Source of the DNA: DAOUBF01 sp034432795
GTDB taxonomy: Bacteria; Chloroflexota; Anaerolineae; DSLN01
Assembly (NCBI GenBank): GCA_034432795.1
Contig: DAOUBF010000041.1
Span: 1 to 57,185 of the forward strand
DNA length: 57,185 bases
Direction of reading: 5' to 3'
Of the stretch, positions 57,083-57,185 are shown piece after piece (position 1 is the first letter of the stretch; the number at the start of each line of letters is the position of its first letter). The notes beneath the pieces were generated by a model. That model did not search any database. It was not told where the DNA came from and was given only the letters and a program-made list of their open reading frames with translations. Position numbers and translations under genes: made by a program.

Positions 57083-57185
57083 ATCCCTCCATGTAGAAGA
57101 AGCGCCCACCGATCATCGTGCCCAGCACGTCTGTCTTGAGGATGTCCATCGGGTCTATGCGGAAGATGTCGTCGGAGAGCACCAC
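57081..57185 (-). CDS. Amidohydrolase C-terminus (partial)
   Basis: The last 34 codons before a TAG at 57081-57083, open to the right edge: VVLSDDIFRIDPMDILKTDVLGTMIGGRFFYMEG. This matches the end of YtcJ-type/amidohydrolase family proteins, where an ADLVVL-type strand and a TxxGGxxxY end are common. The catalytic part lies outside the window. Its identity is by motif only. Confidence 0.7.
   Translation of the reverse strand: MVLSDDIFRIDPMDILKTDVLGTMIGGRFFYMEG

Noticed and set aside
1..57185. Insertion sequence or prophage
   Set aside because: No transposase, integrase with intact active site, phage structural gene or target-site duplication was found. The only recombinase-like gene lacks its catalytic residues.

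Overview
The window looks like a chromosomal segment of a GC-rich bacterium, most likely a member of the Chloroflexota (Anaerolineae-like). This is inferred from several traits seen together: secreted proteins with long Thr-Pro linkers, an FHA/RodA/PbpA-type cell-wall cluster, a Ycf45-type R3H ATPase, a PSP1 protein, a T-box leader on leuS, and many palindromic intergenic repeats whose translations read like DDGRRTTDDG or RPSSVV. No rRNA, CRISPR array, prophage or transposase was seen. Nearly all genes are intact housekeeping or metabolic genes in short, tightly packed operons.

Layout. 1-3155: the start of a secreted subtilase that runs off the left edge. 3360-3674: a promoter and two tandem tRNA-Ala genes. 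3715-6486: a leucine T-box leader and leuS, then a YfhO-like membrane protein, a creatininase-family protein and a CoA-binding protein. 10220-15390: a signalling operon of a class III cyclase/AAA protein (apparently split by a frameshift) and a histidine kinase with a cyclic-nucleotide-binding domain. 15685-19080: tatA, a tyrosine-recombinase-like protein that has lost its catalytic residues, a small zinc ribbon, an MBL hydrolase and a PIN/TRAM membrane protein with a long structured leader. 19470-26438: a Thr-Pro-rich protein, an RpiB-family isomerase, a lipoprotein, thioredoxin reductase, an M50 protease, a PSP1 protein and a PIG-L deacetylase. 26622-32222: a DUF255 protein, a DUF433/DUF5615 toxin-antitoxin pair, a Tat-type molybdopterin oxidoreductase lipoprotein and an MTA/SAH-type deaminase fused to a CYTH-like domain.

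32206-37333 (minus): FHA, SDR, MTA phosphorylase, RodA and a PbpA-like protein whose three penicillin-binding motifs are all degenerate. 37505-41021: a class IV aminotransferase, rhomboid, gmk, an FmdB-type zinc ribbon and tmk. 41126-45345 (minus): pdxS, pdxT, a tandem GNAT protein and the R3H ATPase. 45482-55603 (minus): a surface-glycan region with rmd, gmd, a phosphohexomutase, tatD, two glycosyltransferases, an HD protein, a DUF2723 glycosyltransferase-like protein and a DUF92 protein. 55682-56453: a HEPN/MNT pair with its own promoter. The right edge holds a two-TM protein and the C-terminus of an amidohydrolase.

The most striking non-gene signal is a set of about eight families of short, inverted-repeat elements in gene gaps. 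They repeatedly sit at stop codons and in several cases have been absorbed in frame into proteins. The best leads are these repeats, the dead recombinase, the degenerate PBP beside RodA, the deaminase-CYTH fusion, the cyclase/cNMP-kinase operon and the structured leader upstream of the PIN/TRAM gene.
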